A DNA stretch of 10,813 nucleotides from DASRBO01 sp035653595 (GCA_035653595.1 DASRBO010000143.1:1-10813), one strand, 5' to 3'. Positions 1 to 5,895 are shown, counted from the first letter of the stretch. The notes: generated from the letters alone by a model not told the origin. Numbers and translations are program-made.

Positions 1-114
1 ATCACGACGGTCCCCCGAACCAGGCTCGGGGAGCGCATCGGGCGCCTGAACGACGAGGACATGGTCCGCCTCGGCCGGGCGATCGTCGTGTTCCTCGGCC
101 TGGCCGGTGCCTGA
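1..114 (+). CDS. MazF/PemK-family toxin, C-terminal end (partial)
   Basis: Open from the left edge to a TGA at 112-114, giving 37 residues. The visible part contains RLGERIGRLNDEDMVRLGRA followed by a short hydrophobic end (IVVFLGLAG). This is the usual C-terminal helix of MazF/PemK-type endoribonuclease toxins in actinobacteria, where a conserved R-L-x-x-x-I-G-x-L segment is followed by a 'MxRLxRAlxVFLGLA' end. Known family members cut mRNA at short sequences and are neutralised by an antitoxin usually encoded just upstream, which here would lie outside the window. The catalytic N-terminal part cannot be seen, so activity cannot be judged. A copy of the dispersed element begins 9 bases after the stop. 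The call rests only on the tail and is moderately secure. Confidence 0.62.
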   Translation: MTTVPRTRLGERIGRLNDEDMVRLGRAIVVFLGLAGA

Positions 115-122
115 GCGGGTCG

Positions 123-190
123 GTGTCCCGCCCACCCGGCGGTAGGTGACGGTAGCGCCGGTAGCACTCGGTGCGATTTGGGGGCACCCC
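123..190 (+). repeat. Dispersed intergenic element, copy 1
   Basis: GTGTCCC at 123-129, CCGGC at 136-140 running into GGTAGGTGAC at 141-150, then ATTTGGGGGCACCCC at 176-190, exactly 35 bases after the first GGTA box. An inner perfect inverted repeat, CCGGCG (136-141) and CGCCGG (156-161), and outer complementary ends GGTGTCCC and GGGGCACC (one T-G wobble) would let the strand fold back on itself. It sits between the toxin stop and the end of the convergent methyltransferase gene. Confidence 0.75.
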
Positions 191-233
191 AAGCCGGGGC
201 CGCCCCGCCAGTCAATCGCGACTGTCCCGGCTC

Positions 234-974
234 TCAAGCCAGACGGTAGATCGAGACGTGGTCCGAGGACTCGGCAGTAAATGGTTCATCGGACCAGCCA
301 CCATGGCGGCTTTCGAGGACGAACCCGGCGATGCGAGCCATGAGGTCAAGTTCGGCGGGCCAAATGTAGCGATGGGGGCTCCGGAAGATCCGTGCTGCCG
401 AACCGCCCTCAGGATCGAATCTGACGTGATGGGACACGACGTGTTGAGCAACGGGATCGAAGATGTCAGCCCCGAGGTAGCCGGGCTGGGTGGCGAAGAC
501 GGAGCCGGTGCGTCCGGGGGGCAAGGTCCGTAGATCGGGAACCCACAACTCGATGACGAAGCGGCCCCCGGGGACAAGGTGGCGCGCCGCATTCTTGAAC
601 ACAGCGATCTGGCGCTCCTGAGTGAGCACATTGCTGATGCCGTTGAATACGAGGAAGACGAGACTGAACGTCCCGTCCACCCTCGCGGAGGCCATGTCGC
701 CCAACACCACGGGTACCAGCTCGTCGTCGGCCTTCGTCCGCAGCTGATCGATCATTGGTTGGCAGAGTTCGATCCCTGCGACAGGTACGCCGGCTTCGGC
801 CAGTGGCACCGCCACGCGACCGGTCCCAACCGCCATCTCGAGAGCACGACCGCCGTCGGCAAGGGCACGTAGTCGTTCGATCGTCGGCCCAAGCACCTCA
901 GGTGCGAACATTCCGGTGCCTGGGGTGTCGTAGTGGCGGGCGGCCTCCTCGTCCCAGATATCGGCGTGCTCCAC
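234..974 (-). CDS. Class I SAM-dependent methyltransferase
   Basis: A 246-residue protein that should transfer a methyl group from S-adenosylmethionine in the cytoplasm; the substrate cannot be read from sequence. Motif I is ALEMAVGTGRVAVPLA at residues 44-59 (glycine-rich cofactor loop), motif II is VAGIEL at 65-70 with the acidic residue E69, and a later LGDMA with FSLVFLVFN at about 91-110 fits motifs III-IV. The end (RYIWPAELDLMARIAGF, then HGGWSDEPF) matches a common actinobacterial subfamily in which 'YVWPAELDLMARLAGM' and 'GGWDREPFT' are conserved. Length is normal for that group. The start is GTG at 974; no clear ribosome site is seen before it. It reads towards the toxin gene and is alone between element copies 1 and 2, so it looks like a single-gene unit. 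Confidence 0.88.
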   Translation of the reverse strand: MEHADIWDEEAARHYDTPGTGMFAPEVLGPTIERLRALADGGRALEMAVGTGRVAVPLAEAGVPVAGIELCQPMIDQLRTKADDELVPVVLGDMASARVDGTFSLVFLVFNGISNVLTQERQIAVFKNAARHLVPGGRFVIELWVPDLRTLPPGRTGSVFATQPGYLGADIFDPVAQHVVSHHVRFDPEGGSAARIFRSPHRYIWPAELDLMARIAGFVLESRHGGWSDEPFTAESSDHVSIYRLA

Positions 975-1072
975 GAGGGGGACAATCCCACCCAGGGGGT
1001 ACGGGGCGCAAAGGAGTTTCGGCCTGCACCAAGAGGCGGTCGAGCGGCCCCGCCCAAAGGAAGGGTGAGGTA

Positions 1073-1140
1073 GTGGATCCCCCGGCCGGCGGTATGTGAC
1101 GGGCGGAGGCGGCGATCGGGCTTGTCTTATTTGGGCAGGT
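1073..1140 (+). repeat. Dispersed intergenic element, copy 2
   Basis: GTGGATCC at 1073-1080 replaces the usual GTGTCAC; CCGGC runs into GGTATGTGAC at 1091-1100, 18 bases after the GTG as in other copies. The second box is eroded (CTTATTTGGGCA from 1126, again 35 bases on). It lies between the start of the methyltransferase and the vapB promoter. Confidence 0.6.
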
Positions 1141-1159
1141 CTTGGTGGGCCAGAGGTCC

Positions 1160-1196
1160 TTGCGTGAGCGACCTAATGCTAGCATAATGAAAGCAT
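1160..1196 (+). promoter_or_regulatory. vapBC promoter with overlapping operator, probably leaderless
   Basis: A -35 like TTGCGT (1160-1165), a 17-base spacer and a -10 CATAAT (1183-1188; 5 of 6 to TATAAT) place transcription start at or next to the A of the vapB ATG at 1195. The -10 overlaps a perfect palindrome ATGCTAGCAT (1176-1185), and AGCAT recurs at 1192-1196, giving spaced half-sites as expected for autoregulation by a ribbon-helix-helix antitoxin. The binding role is inferred. Confidence 0.6.
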
Positions 1197-1425
1197 GCCG
1201 AACGTGCTCATACGGGACATTCCTGAGGACGTGCACTCCTCGCTGCAGCGCCGGGCCGAGCGCAGGGGCCAGTCGCTGCAGCAGTACCTGGCCAGCGAGC
1301 TGACACGCCTAGTCGAGCGCCCCAGTCTGGACGAGGTGCTTGACCGGATAGGTCGACGCAAGGGCGGGCGGGTAGGTCTCCGCCAGGCGGCCGAGGACCT
1401 GGCCGAGGAGAGAAGCCGCGGATGA
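1195..1425 (+). CDS. vapB: VapB-type antitoxin, ribbon-helix-helix (FitA-like)
   Basis: A 76-residue protein. Residues 3-40 read as a ribbon-helix-helix fold: NVLIRDIPED forms the DNA-contacting strand, followed by two helices (VHSSLQRRAERRGQSLQQYL, then ASELTRL). This pattern, with 'R-x-I-P-x-D' and 'R-A-x-x-x-G-x-S-L', is typical of FitA/VapB antitoxins. The arginine-rich second half (about 48-76) is where such proteins wrap and inhibit their toxin. It should bind VapC to block its nuclease and, with VapC, repress its own promoter. The stop overlaps the vapC start (ATGA at 1422-1425), a hallmark of translationally coupled toxin-antitoxin pairs. The start at 1195 is supported by the promoter, which leaves no room for a leader. 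Confidence 0.88.
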   Translation: MPNVLIRDIPEDVHSSLQRRAERRGQSLQQYLASELTRLVERPSLDEVLDRIGRRKGGRVGLRQAAEDLAEERSRG

Positions 1426-1817
1426 TCGTGATCGATGCCTGCGTTTTGGCCAACGCCGTGGGCGACGACGGAGCCGATGGTGAGCACGCCAGAGCCGAGC
1501 TCGCAGCCGCTGACGGCATCTCTGCCCCCGACCTGGTCGATGTCGAGACCGTGGCTGTCTTGCGCAAGCGTTGGATAGCAGGGACCGTTACCGCCCGGCG
1601 ATTCTCAGTGGCCATCGACGATCTGGAAGCCCTTGATCTAGATCGCTATCCCACGCTCGCCTTCGTTCGACGGGCCTACGAGCTGCGGAACAACCTGACC
1701 GCCTACGACGCGACGTATGTGGCGCTAGCTGAACTCCTCGGATGCGAGCTGCTGACCGGGGACGAGAAGCTGGAGAAGGCCCCGGGGCCGCGGTGCACGA
1801 TCCGTCTGCTGCGCTGA
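1422..1817 (+). CDS. vapC: VapC-type toxin, PIN-domain ribonuclease
   Basis: A 131-residue PIN-domain protein, the normal size for VapC. The acidic metal-binding residues expected of the fold are present: D5 in MIVIDACVL, E42 in DVETVAVLR, D96 in LTAYDATYVALAELLG and D114 in LLTGDEKL. Known VapC toxins are magnesium-dependent RNases that cut tRNA or rRNA and stop translation until VapB binds; the RNA target here cannot be told. All four acidic positions are intact, so it is likely active. It overlaps vapB by four bases and is co-transcribed with it. Element copy 3 follows 20 bases after the stop, closing this two-gene unit. Confidence 0.9.
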   Translation: MIVIDACVLANAVGDDGADGEHARAELAAADGISAPDLVDVETVAVLRKRWIAGTVTARRFSVAIDDLEALDLDRYPTLAFVRRAYELRNNLTAYDATYVALAELLGCELLTGDEKLEKAPGPRCTIRLLR

Positions 1818-1837
1818 TCCGGCCCAATCCATCGAAT

Positions 1838-1906
1838 GTGGATCACCATGCCGGCGTTTGCGGACACCCTCCGCGGCGGAGGCAGGTGACCTTCGGGGGC
1901 AGCCCG
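1838..1906 (+). repeat. Dispersed intergenic element, copy 3
   Basis: GTGGATCACC at 1838-1847, CCGGCG at 1851-1856 running into GTTTGCGGACACCC, then CTTCGGGGGCAGCCCG at 1891-1906, exactly 35 bases from the first box. Its middle holds a perfect short hairpin CCTCCG-CGG-CGGAGG. It separates vapC from the phosphotransferase gene. Confidence 0.65.
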
Positions 1907-1923
1907 TCAGGCCCAGCGAGAGC

Positions 1924-1958
1924 AACCTATCGGGCCAAAAGCGAGTGCCGGCTAGGTT
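1924..1958 (+). promoter_or_regulatory. Imperfect hairpin between vapC and the phosphotransferase gene
   Basis: Arms at 1924-1935 and 1947-1958 (AACCTA / TAGGTT outermost) pair at 10 of 12 positions around an 11-base loop containing CAAAAGCG. There is no T-run, so it may be a transcript hairpin or a regulator site upstream of the phosphotransferase gene. The role is unknown. The rest of 1907-2043 shows only a second, weaker repeat (CATCA..TGATG near 1980-1996). Confidence 0.3.
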
Positions 1959-2043
1959 TCCGCGCGGCAGACGTCGCCGCATCATCATTGGGTGATGTTG
2001 ACCCTGGCGATGCGGTGGCTTCAGGCGGCCTTCGGAGACGTGG

Positions 2044-2736
2044 GTGACTGACCGGCTGCCAGAGGACGCCTCCGAGGTTAGGCCGGTGGTGGAGGCCGTC
2101 TTGGGCGAAGTCCCCGCCGCGGTCGAACGACAGCCTTCATTTGCCGGCAACCGGGTCTTTCGCGCCCTGGTGAGAGAGGATCATCTGTTTTTGAAATTCG
2201 GCTCCGCCGCCGACATCGGCCGGGAGTGCGCCGCCTTGGCGCTTGCCTCCGGTGCTGGAGTGCCAGTTCCCCGGGTGGAAGCCGTTGACCTCAGCGGGGA
2301 GGTGTCGCCTTATCCCCTGATCATCCTGGCCCAGGTCCCTGGCCGTCCCCTTGACGGTTCCGAGCCGATCCTCGACCAGGTGGGCGCCTTGATGGACCGG
2401 TGGCACGCGGTCCGCCTCGAGGGCTTCGGCCTGGCCACCCCTGATCAGGGAGGTCGGCTGCGCGGCGAGAATGATTCTTGGCCCGATGCCCTGGACCGCA
2501 AGGTAAGGGCGGCCGGGTCAGTCGCGGCGGCCGGTCTCGTTCCCGCAGAATTTGTGGAACGAGTTGCCCTCGCGCTCGAGCGGATGGGTCGATCGCTTGA
2601 GATGCAGGTTGGCCAGTTTCTCCATGGCGACTTCCATCCTCGCCACGTCTATGCCTCCGGGGCCACGATCAAGGCGGTCATCGACTGGGGCGACGCCAGC
2701 GTTGGTGACCCCGACTACGACCTGGCCCGTGTATAG
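2044..2736 (+). CDS. Aminoglycoside phosphotransferase (APH)-like kinase, cut by amber codon
   Basis: Phosphotransferase fold related to aminoglycoside and choline kinases; it would use ATP (or GTP) to phosphorylate a small molecule. LFLKFG at 48-53 carries the nucleotide lysine K51; HGDFHPRHVY at 194-203 is the catalytic loop with D196; VIDWGDASVGDPDYDLARV at 212-230 holds the metal-binding D214. The asparagine usual five residues after the catalytic aspartate is a histidine (H201), a substitution seen in some APH subfamilies. Start is GTG at 2044 with a good ribosome site, GGAGA at 2034-2038; stops lie just upstream in frame. Reading ends at TAG 2734-2736 straight after DYDLARV, where family members continue for tens of residues. 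The same frame then stays open to 2973 with convincing C-terminal sequence, so this looks like an interrupted gene. Substrate unknown; resistance should not be assumed. Confidence 0.8.
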   Translation: MTDRLPEDASEVRPVVEAVLGEVPAAVERQPSFAGNRVFRALVREDHLFLKFGSAADIGRECAALALASGAGVPVPRVEAVDLSGEVSPYPLIILAQVPGRPLDGSEPILDQVGALMDRWHAVRLEGFGLATPDQGGRLRGENDSWPDALDRKVRAAGSVAAAGLVPAEFVERVALALERMGRSLEMQVGQFLHGDFHPRHVYASGATIKAVIDWGDASVGDPDYDLARV

Positions 2737-2973
2737 CACGCAGGCTTCCTCGCGGGCGGCCTGGAACGGGCCGTGTCCGGCGCGGCGCCGCTGCTGAGGG
2801 TCGACCGGTCTGCACTAGACGGTGCCAGACTGGCCAAGTTGCTGTTGTACGCGGCCGTCTTTGTTTGTTGGGCTATGGCTGGTGAGTTCGCCGGCGGAGC
2901 TCCGTGGCCGCCTTGGTGGCCAGCCCAATGCTCAGCACTGGCCCAGATCCTCGCTGCCCTCGAGGCAACATAA
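2737..2973 (+). pseudogene. C-terminal part of the APH-like gene, downstream of the in-frame TAG
   Basis: In the same frame as the preceding gene and following its TAG directly, 78 codons run to TAA at 2971-2973. They begin HAGFLAGGLE and include LLLYAAVFVCWAMAGEF and a tryptophan- and proline-rich PWPPWWPAQ, then a closing helix SALAQILAALEA. This is the expected helical C-terminal lobe of an APH-like kinase, so 2044-2973 was once, or is by readthrough, a 309-residue protein. One base change in TAG (for example from TAC, TGG or CAG) would restore it. A GTG at 2773 could start the fragment alone but has no sign of independent function. A sequencing error is possible. Confidence 0.68.
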
Positions 2974-2974
2974 G

Positions 2975-3009
2975 GCTTCACGGTGACCCGATCCGCGTGA
3001 CCGCGAAGC
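2975..3009 (+). terminator. Hairpin just after the phosphotransferase stop
   Basis: GCTTCACGGT (2975-2984) and ACCGCGAAGC (3000-3009) pair with one mismatch around a 15-base loop, starting two bases after the TAA. There is no T-run, as is common for high-GC actinobacteria. Its place right behind the full-length frame also supports the true gene end being 2973 rather than 2736. Confidence 0.45.
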
Positions 3010-3034
3010 GCCTGTGGCTCCGAGCCCACAAATG

Positions 3035-3103
3035 AGTGCGCCCGCGCCCGGCGGTAGAGGACAGTCGGGTAGCAATGCCACCGGAACGGTAGGGGACACC
3101 CCG
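3035..3103 (+). repeat. Dispersed intergenic element, copy 4 (clearest copy)
   Basis: GTGCGCCC from 3036, CCGGC running into GGTAGAGGACAG at 3053, and GGTAGGGGACACCCCG at 3088-3103, exactly 35 bases apart. CCGGCGGTA and TGCCACCGG in the first and second halves are complementary at eight of nine positions, counting one T-G wobble. It lies between the phosphotransferase gene and the end of the convergent hydrolase. Confidence 0.8.
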
Positions 3104-3117
3104 TGCTTACCCAAAGG

Positions 3118-3891
3118 TCACTCCTCGGGCCTGTCACCGCCGCCCATGCGAGCCACGCTGGTGTCGGCGCCACTCAGGAGTTCGGTGGCGAAGAACCGGA
3201 GGGTGGCGTCGAGTGCCGCCCGGTTCCCAGCCGGGCCGCGCTGATGCCCGATTCCCTCTAACACCACGAGCGAAGCCCGCCCGCCGGCCCTAACGATGGC
3301 TGCGTGCAAGCGGCGGCTCTGCTCGGTGGGCACCCGGGTGTCGCTGTCGCCATGGACCAGCAGTACGGGTAGGTGGGCGAGTCGCTCGGCGACGATGATG
3401 GGCGACCGGGCCTCGAGATCCCCGTCGGCACAGGTCTCGTCGATGTAGCCCGGGATGCCGGGATGCTGCGTCTCGGCGCGCCAGGCCCGGACGTCGGTGA
3501 CGGCCGCCCAGGCGGCGACCGCGCTGACGGAGGCACCACGGGCCGCGGCCAGGAGGGCGACTTGGCCCCCTTGGGAGATCCCGAGAAGGCCCACCGAGCC
3601 GGTGACGGCCGCCAGCTGGCCGTGGACCCAGTCGACGATTACCGACACATCGTCGGGCTGGTGCAGCCCGCAGTCATCGATTCCCCCCGAAGCGCCCCAG
3701 CCCCGCATCGAGATGGCCACCGCTAGATAGCCGGCGTCCGCGAGCGTTGCCGAGGGAACAGCCATCGTCGCAGCACTCCCGCCCCAGCCGTGCACCAACA
3801 CGATCCCCGCGTTCGCCCCTGGGTCGCCATACAGCACGGGTTCGATAGGCACTCCGGCGCCGTCCACTGTGACCGCTCGACCAGTTATCAC
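3118..3891 (-). CDS. Alpha/beta hydrolase (dienelactone hydrolase / S9 peptidase-like)
   Basis: A 257-residue cytoplasmic serine hydrolase; no signal peptide is seen. IVLVHGWGGSA at 30-40 forms the oxyanion-hole strand and turn; LLGISQGGQ at 102-110 is the nucleophile elbow with S106; LLVHGDSDTRVP at 177-188 supplies the acid D184; GIGHQRG at 213-219 supplies H216. All three catalytic residues are in the expected order and spacing, and the protein covers the whole core fold with only a small cap. The segment SMRGWGASGG is typical of the dipeptidyl-peptidase/BAAT-like branch. It should hydrolyse an ester, lactone or amide; the substrate is unknown. Start is GTG at 3891 without an obvious ribosome site. 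The gene is alone between copies 4 and 5. Confidence 0.88.
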   Translation of the reverse strand: MITGRAVTVDGAGVPIEPVLYGDPGANAGIVLVHGWGGSAATMAVPSATLADAGYLAVAISMRGWGASGGIDDCGLHQPDDVSVIVDWVHGQLAAVTGSVGLLGISQGGQVALLAAARGASVSAVAAWAAVTDVRAWRAETQHPGIPGYIDETCADGDLEARSPIIVAERLAHLPVLLVHGDSDTRVPTEQSRRLHAAIVRAGGRASLVVLEGIGHQRGPAGNRAALDATLRFFATELLSGADTSVARMGGGDRPEE

Positions 3892-3919
3892 TGGCCCAGT
3901 CTGGCCGTCCGGCCCTGGA

Positions 3920-3988
3920 GTGTCACGTCTACCCGGCGGTCCCGGGACAGGTCATCATCTGACAATGCTTGGGGATTATGGGCGCTTC
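3920..3988 (+). repeat. Dispersed intergenic element, copy 5
   Basis: GTGTCAC at 3920-3926 and ACCCGGCGGT at 3931-3940 have the standard 18-base offset; the first box is altered to GGTCCCGGGACAG. The second box is worn (ATTATGGGCGCTT from 3975), about 37 bases on. It sits 28 bases upstream of the hydrolase start. The following 3989-4126 holds nothing I recognise. Confidence 0.55.
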
Positions 3989-4126
3989 TGTGGCCGGGGA
4001 CTGGGACAGCCCGAAAGCCAGAACTGTCGCTGCAGGGTGGGCATCAGAGCTCACTGCTCTCGCCCGCGGCCGCCCGTACTTGTTGCTATGCGCCCATCGC
4101 GGTGACTGCTGTAGTCCCGGACGGTG

Positions 4127-4909
4127 TCAACGCTGCGCGGTGGCGACTACGTAGCGGCTGGTGGCTCGGAAGCCTCTGGGGTCCTCGTTTCCCGCCTCGA
4201 GTATCTCGCGTAGGCGTACCCGGAGAGCATCGGCTCCGCCCCGCTGTTCGAGTACCGCCATGCCGGTCACCGCCATCGGGTGGTTGCTCGACTCTGACTC
4301 GAGGAAGGCCTCGACCGACGGTGCTGTAAAGGCGAGGGAGTGCTCCTCCAGCGCAACGGCGAACCCGTGCGGGCCGAACAAGCTCTGGAGGGCGTCGCTC
4401 TTGTGCCATGCGAAGCCTGGCGGTGGCGTCGGAGCCCCGAGTGCCTGTATCACCGCTCCCTGGGCGGCCGAGTTCATCTCGTAGATGGCACCGGCGGGGA
4501 TCCAGGCCGTCAGCACGATCCGTCCGGAGGAATCGAGGACCCGAGCCATTTCCCCCGCTGCCGCTTGAGGGTCCGGAGCAAAGATCAGAGCGAAGACTGA
4601 CACGATCACGTCGATCTCGCTGTCCCCGAGAGGGATGGCGGCCGCGTCTCCCGGCAGGAACCTTATGCCGCGGCCCGCCTCCGCCGCCCTGGCGCGGGCC
4701 ACGTCGAGGAGACGGGGCGCGGGGTCGACCCCGGTCACCTGGTGGCCAGGCGCCGCCATCAGCAGGGCGGCGTTGCCGGTGCCGCAGCCGAGGTCCAGGA
4801 CCCGCTCACCAGCTTGGAGGCCGGCATGGGCCACCGCAGCTCGGGCGGCGGGCAGGAGCTGCTCCGCGGTGGTCTCGTAGCGACCCGCTCCCCAGTCGAG
4901 CTGCGTCAT
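4127..4909 (-). CDS. Class I SAM-dependent methyltransferase (Methyltransf_11 type)
   Basis: A 260-residue methyltransferase counted from ATG at 4909. Motif I is VLDLGCGTGNAALL at residues 37-50, motif II VTGVDPAPRLLDVAR at 58-72 with acidic D62, the DAAAIPL loop at about 88-94 contacts adenine, and IDVIVSVFALIF at 99-110 is motif IV. The substrate cannot be deduced; related proteins are often annotated as ubiquinone/menaquinone-type methyltransferases, but the resemblance is only to the cofactor domain. An in-frame GTG at 4978 would add 23 low-complexity residues. I prefer 4909 because MTQLDWGAGRYETTAEQLLP is the usual N-terminus and a TAGCTT -10-like sequence (minus strand 4923-4918) lies eight bases before it. 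It shares no close similarity with the methyltransferase at 234-974 beyond the fold. Confidence 0.87.
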   Translation of the reverse strand: MTQLDWGAGRYETTAEQLLPAARAAVAHAGLQAGERVLDLGCGTGNAALLMAAPGHQVTGVDPAPRLLDVARARAAEAGRGIRFLPGDAAAIPLGDSEIDVIVSVFALIFAPDPQAAAGEMARVLDSSGRIVLTAWIPAGAIYEMNSAAQGAVIQALGAPTPPPGFAWHKSDALQSLFGPHGFAVALEEHSLAFTAPSVEAFLESESSNHPMAVTGMAVLEQRGGADALRVRLREILEAGNEDPRGFRATSRYVVATAQR

Positions 4910-5063
4910 GGTCTTAGAAGCTACGTCCGATCGGGGATCGCTCGCTTTCGAGCGGGAGATCGGCGAAGTGCTCGCCACCGGCCATCACTGAGGGGACCTC
5001 ATTCCGGTCTCGACCCGATGGGGCCGAGCCCCTCCGCTGATCGATGACCAGCAGGTGTCGGCG
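4910..5063. other. Gene-free stretch upstream of the second methyltransferase
   Basis: Together with what follows up to 5216 this is a gap of about 300 bases. The part 4910-5063 shows only a possible methyltransferase -10 and the less likely in-frame extension to 4978. The rest of the gap is occupied by element copy 6 and the promoter of the small gene pair, listed separately. Confidence 0.5.
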
Positions 5064-5132
5064 TCGTCACCGCGACCCGGCGTTCGGGGCGGGCGGGGTC
5101 GGGATAAGCGTCGAGTGGTAGGGGACACGCTC
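5064..5132 (+). repeat. Dispersed intergenic element, copy 6
   Basis: TCGTCAC at 5064-5070, CCCGGC running into GTTCGGGGC at 5082-5090, and GGTAGGGGACACG at 5117-5129, exactly 35 bases apart. The middle is G-rich and unrelated to that of other copies. It lies between the second methyltransferase and the small-gene pair. Confidence 0.72.
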
Positions 5133-5177
5133 CGGACGAGGCCCTTCTTGCCTGAGAGAACCAGGTTACAAGGCCGA

Positions 5178-5216
5178 GTGGTCCATACCGGACCACAGGT
5201 GGCTACAATAGGGCCA
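5178..5216 (+). promoter_or_regulatory. Promoter with perfect 7-bp inverted repeat, probably leaderless
   Basis: GTGGTCC (5178-5184), five bases ATACC, then GGACCAC (5190-5196) form a perfect inverted repeat over the expected -35 region. A -10 TACAAT (5204-5209, 5 of 6 to consensus) lies 7 bases before a GTG at 5217. The half-site GTGGTC occurs a third time at 5217-5222. This looks like a dimer-bound operator controlling the two small genes; the helix-turn-helix protein of the pair is the obvious candidate ligand, which is inference. Confidence 0.55.
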
Positions 5217-5378
5217 GTGGTCAGGGTCGAGCTGGAACGGGTCGAGGCGCTCGAACTTCTTGGAATGACGCTGGCTCACCTCAACATCGCTGAAGCGCGG
5301 GCGGACCTATCACCTCGACTCCCGTTGCTGATGGCCATCCGGGACAAGTTGGCTCTCGCCTTGCGGGAGGAGACATGA
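5217..5378 (+). CDS. Small hypothetical protein, first gene of an overlapping pair
   Basis: A 53-residue protein if read from GTG at 5217. I do not recognise its family. It is rich in leucine and charged residues and probably all helical: ELERVEALELLGMTLAHLN (about 5-23) and LPLLMAIRDKLALALREE (about 35-52), joined by a short AEARADLSPR linker. The frame is open further upstream, to an in-frame start at 5055, but that would run back through the repeat element and promoter, so 5217 is preferred; it lies 7 bases after a good -10, implying a leaderless message. Its stop overlaps the next start (ATGA at 5375-5378). Small helical protein plus helix-turn-helix partner plus operator suggests a toxin-antitoxin-like module, but nothing here proves that. 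Confidence 0.6.
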   Translation: MVRVELERVEALELLGMTLAHLNIAEARADLSPRLPLLMAIRDKLALALREET

Positions 5379-5638
5379 GATACACAGACGATGAAGTGTT
5401 GGCCGCAACCGCTGCCATGGAGAAGTACAGGGGTGGCCAAGAGGGGGAGACCGGGGCCGCACTGGTCGTGGTTGGTCTCAGCGCGGAGCGGGCCGCGAAA
5501 GAAACTCGGATTCGCGATGACCTCATTCGAGTTGCCCATCGTGCCGGGGCATCTATCCGCCAACTGGCCGACGTCTCCGGCCTCGGGCGGAAGACCGTGA
5601 CGGCCATCGTCTCTACCGACGTACCTGTACAGGACTGA
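5375..5638 (+). CDS. Small protein with C-terminal helix-turn-helix
   Basis: An 87-residue protein, second of an overlapping pair. The C-terminal third, about residues 47-80, reads as a helix-turn-helix: RDDLIRVAHRAGA, then SIRQLADVSGL, a turn at GR, and recognition helix KTVTAIVS, much like the DNA-binding segment of homeodomain-like or sigma-4-like regulators. The N-terminal part (DDEVLAATAAMEKYRGGQEG) and middle (AALVVVGLSAERAAKETRI) do not match a family I can name. It probably binds the inverted repeat at 5178-5196 and controls its own unit. Start ATG at 5375 overlaps the preceding stop, indicating translational coupling. Element copy 7 starts 8 bases after the stop. Confidence 0.7.
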   Translation: MRYTDDEVLAATAAMEKYRGGQEGETGAALVVVGLSAERAAKETRIRDDLIRVAHRAGASIRQLADVSGLGRKTVTAIVSTDVPVQD

Positions 5639-5646
5639 ACGACGGA

Positions 5647-5712
5647 GTGTCCCTCTGCCGGCGGAGTGGGGCACTCTGGCCGCCACCGGAACGGACCTTA
5701 TGGGGCAGCCTG
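5647..5712 (+). repeat. Dispersed intergenic element, copy 7
   Basis: GTGTCCC at 5647-5653, CCGGCGG at 5658-5664, GTGGGGCAC at 5666-5674 and TTATGGGGCAGCCT at 5698-5711; one base is missing relative to the 35-base pitch. GAGTGTCCC and GGGGCACTC pair over nine positions (one wobble). The CCACCGGAACGG before the second box is shared with copy 4. The remainder to 5849 holds nothing recognised. Confidence 0.68.
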
Positions 5713-5849
5713 CTCCTGGGAGCTGTTTCTTACAACGGTGTCTCGGACGGCAGCTGGGATTGTGCTACTGCCGGATCGAATTGACCCGCCCTAGCGGTGG
5801 GGCGCTGTCGATACGGCACAGATCCGGGATCCGTGCTTGTCGCAATGCG

Positions 5850-5872
5850 GGGCCGCCGTGCCGCGGCGGCCC
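5850..5872 (-). terminator. GC-rich hairpin after the tetR-type gene
   Basis: GGGCCGCC (5850-5857) and GGCGGCCC (5865-5872) form a perfect 8-bp stem with a 7-base loop, starting 23 bases past the stop of the minus-strand regulator. No T-run follows on the minus strand, so terminator function is plausible but not certain. Confidence 0.45.
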
Positions 5873-5895
5873 GGGCGCTGGGCCCGGCCGGCGAG

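Noticed and set aside
2886..2935. CCGGCGG inside the C-terminal phosphotransferase sequence, as a further element copy
   Set aside because: No second G-rich box about 35 bases downstream; the heptamer is common by chance in this GC-rich DNA. Similar lone hits near 4488 and 9543 inside genes fail the same test.
3790..4329. Plus-strand open frame of 179 codons
   Set aside because: It overlaps the start of the hydrolase, element copy 5 and the end of the second methyltransferase on the other strand, and its translation is arginine/serine/proline-rich with no domain pattern.
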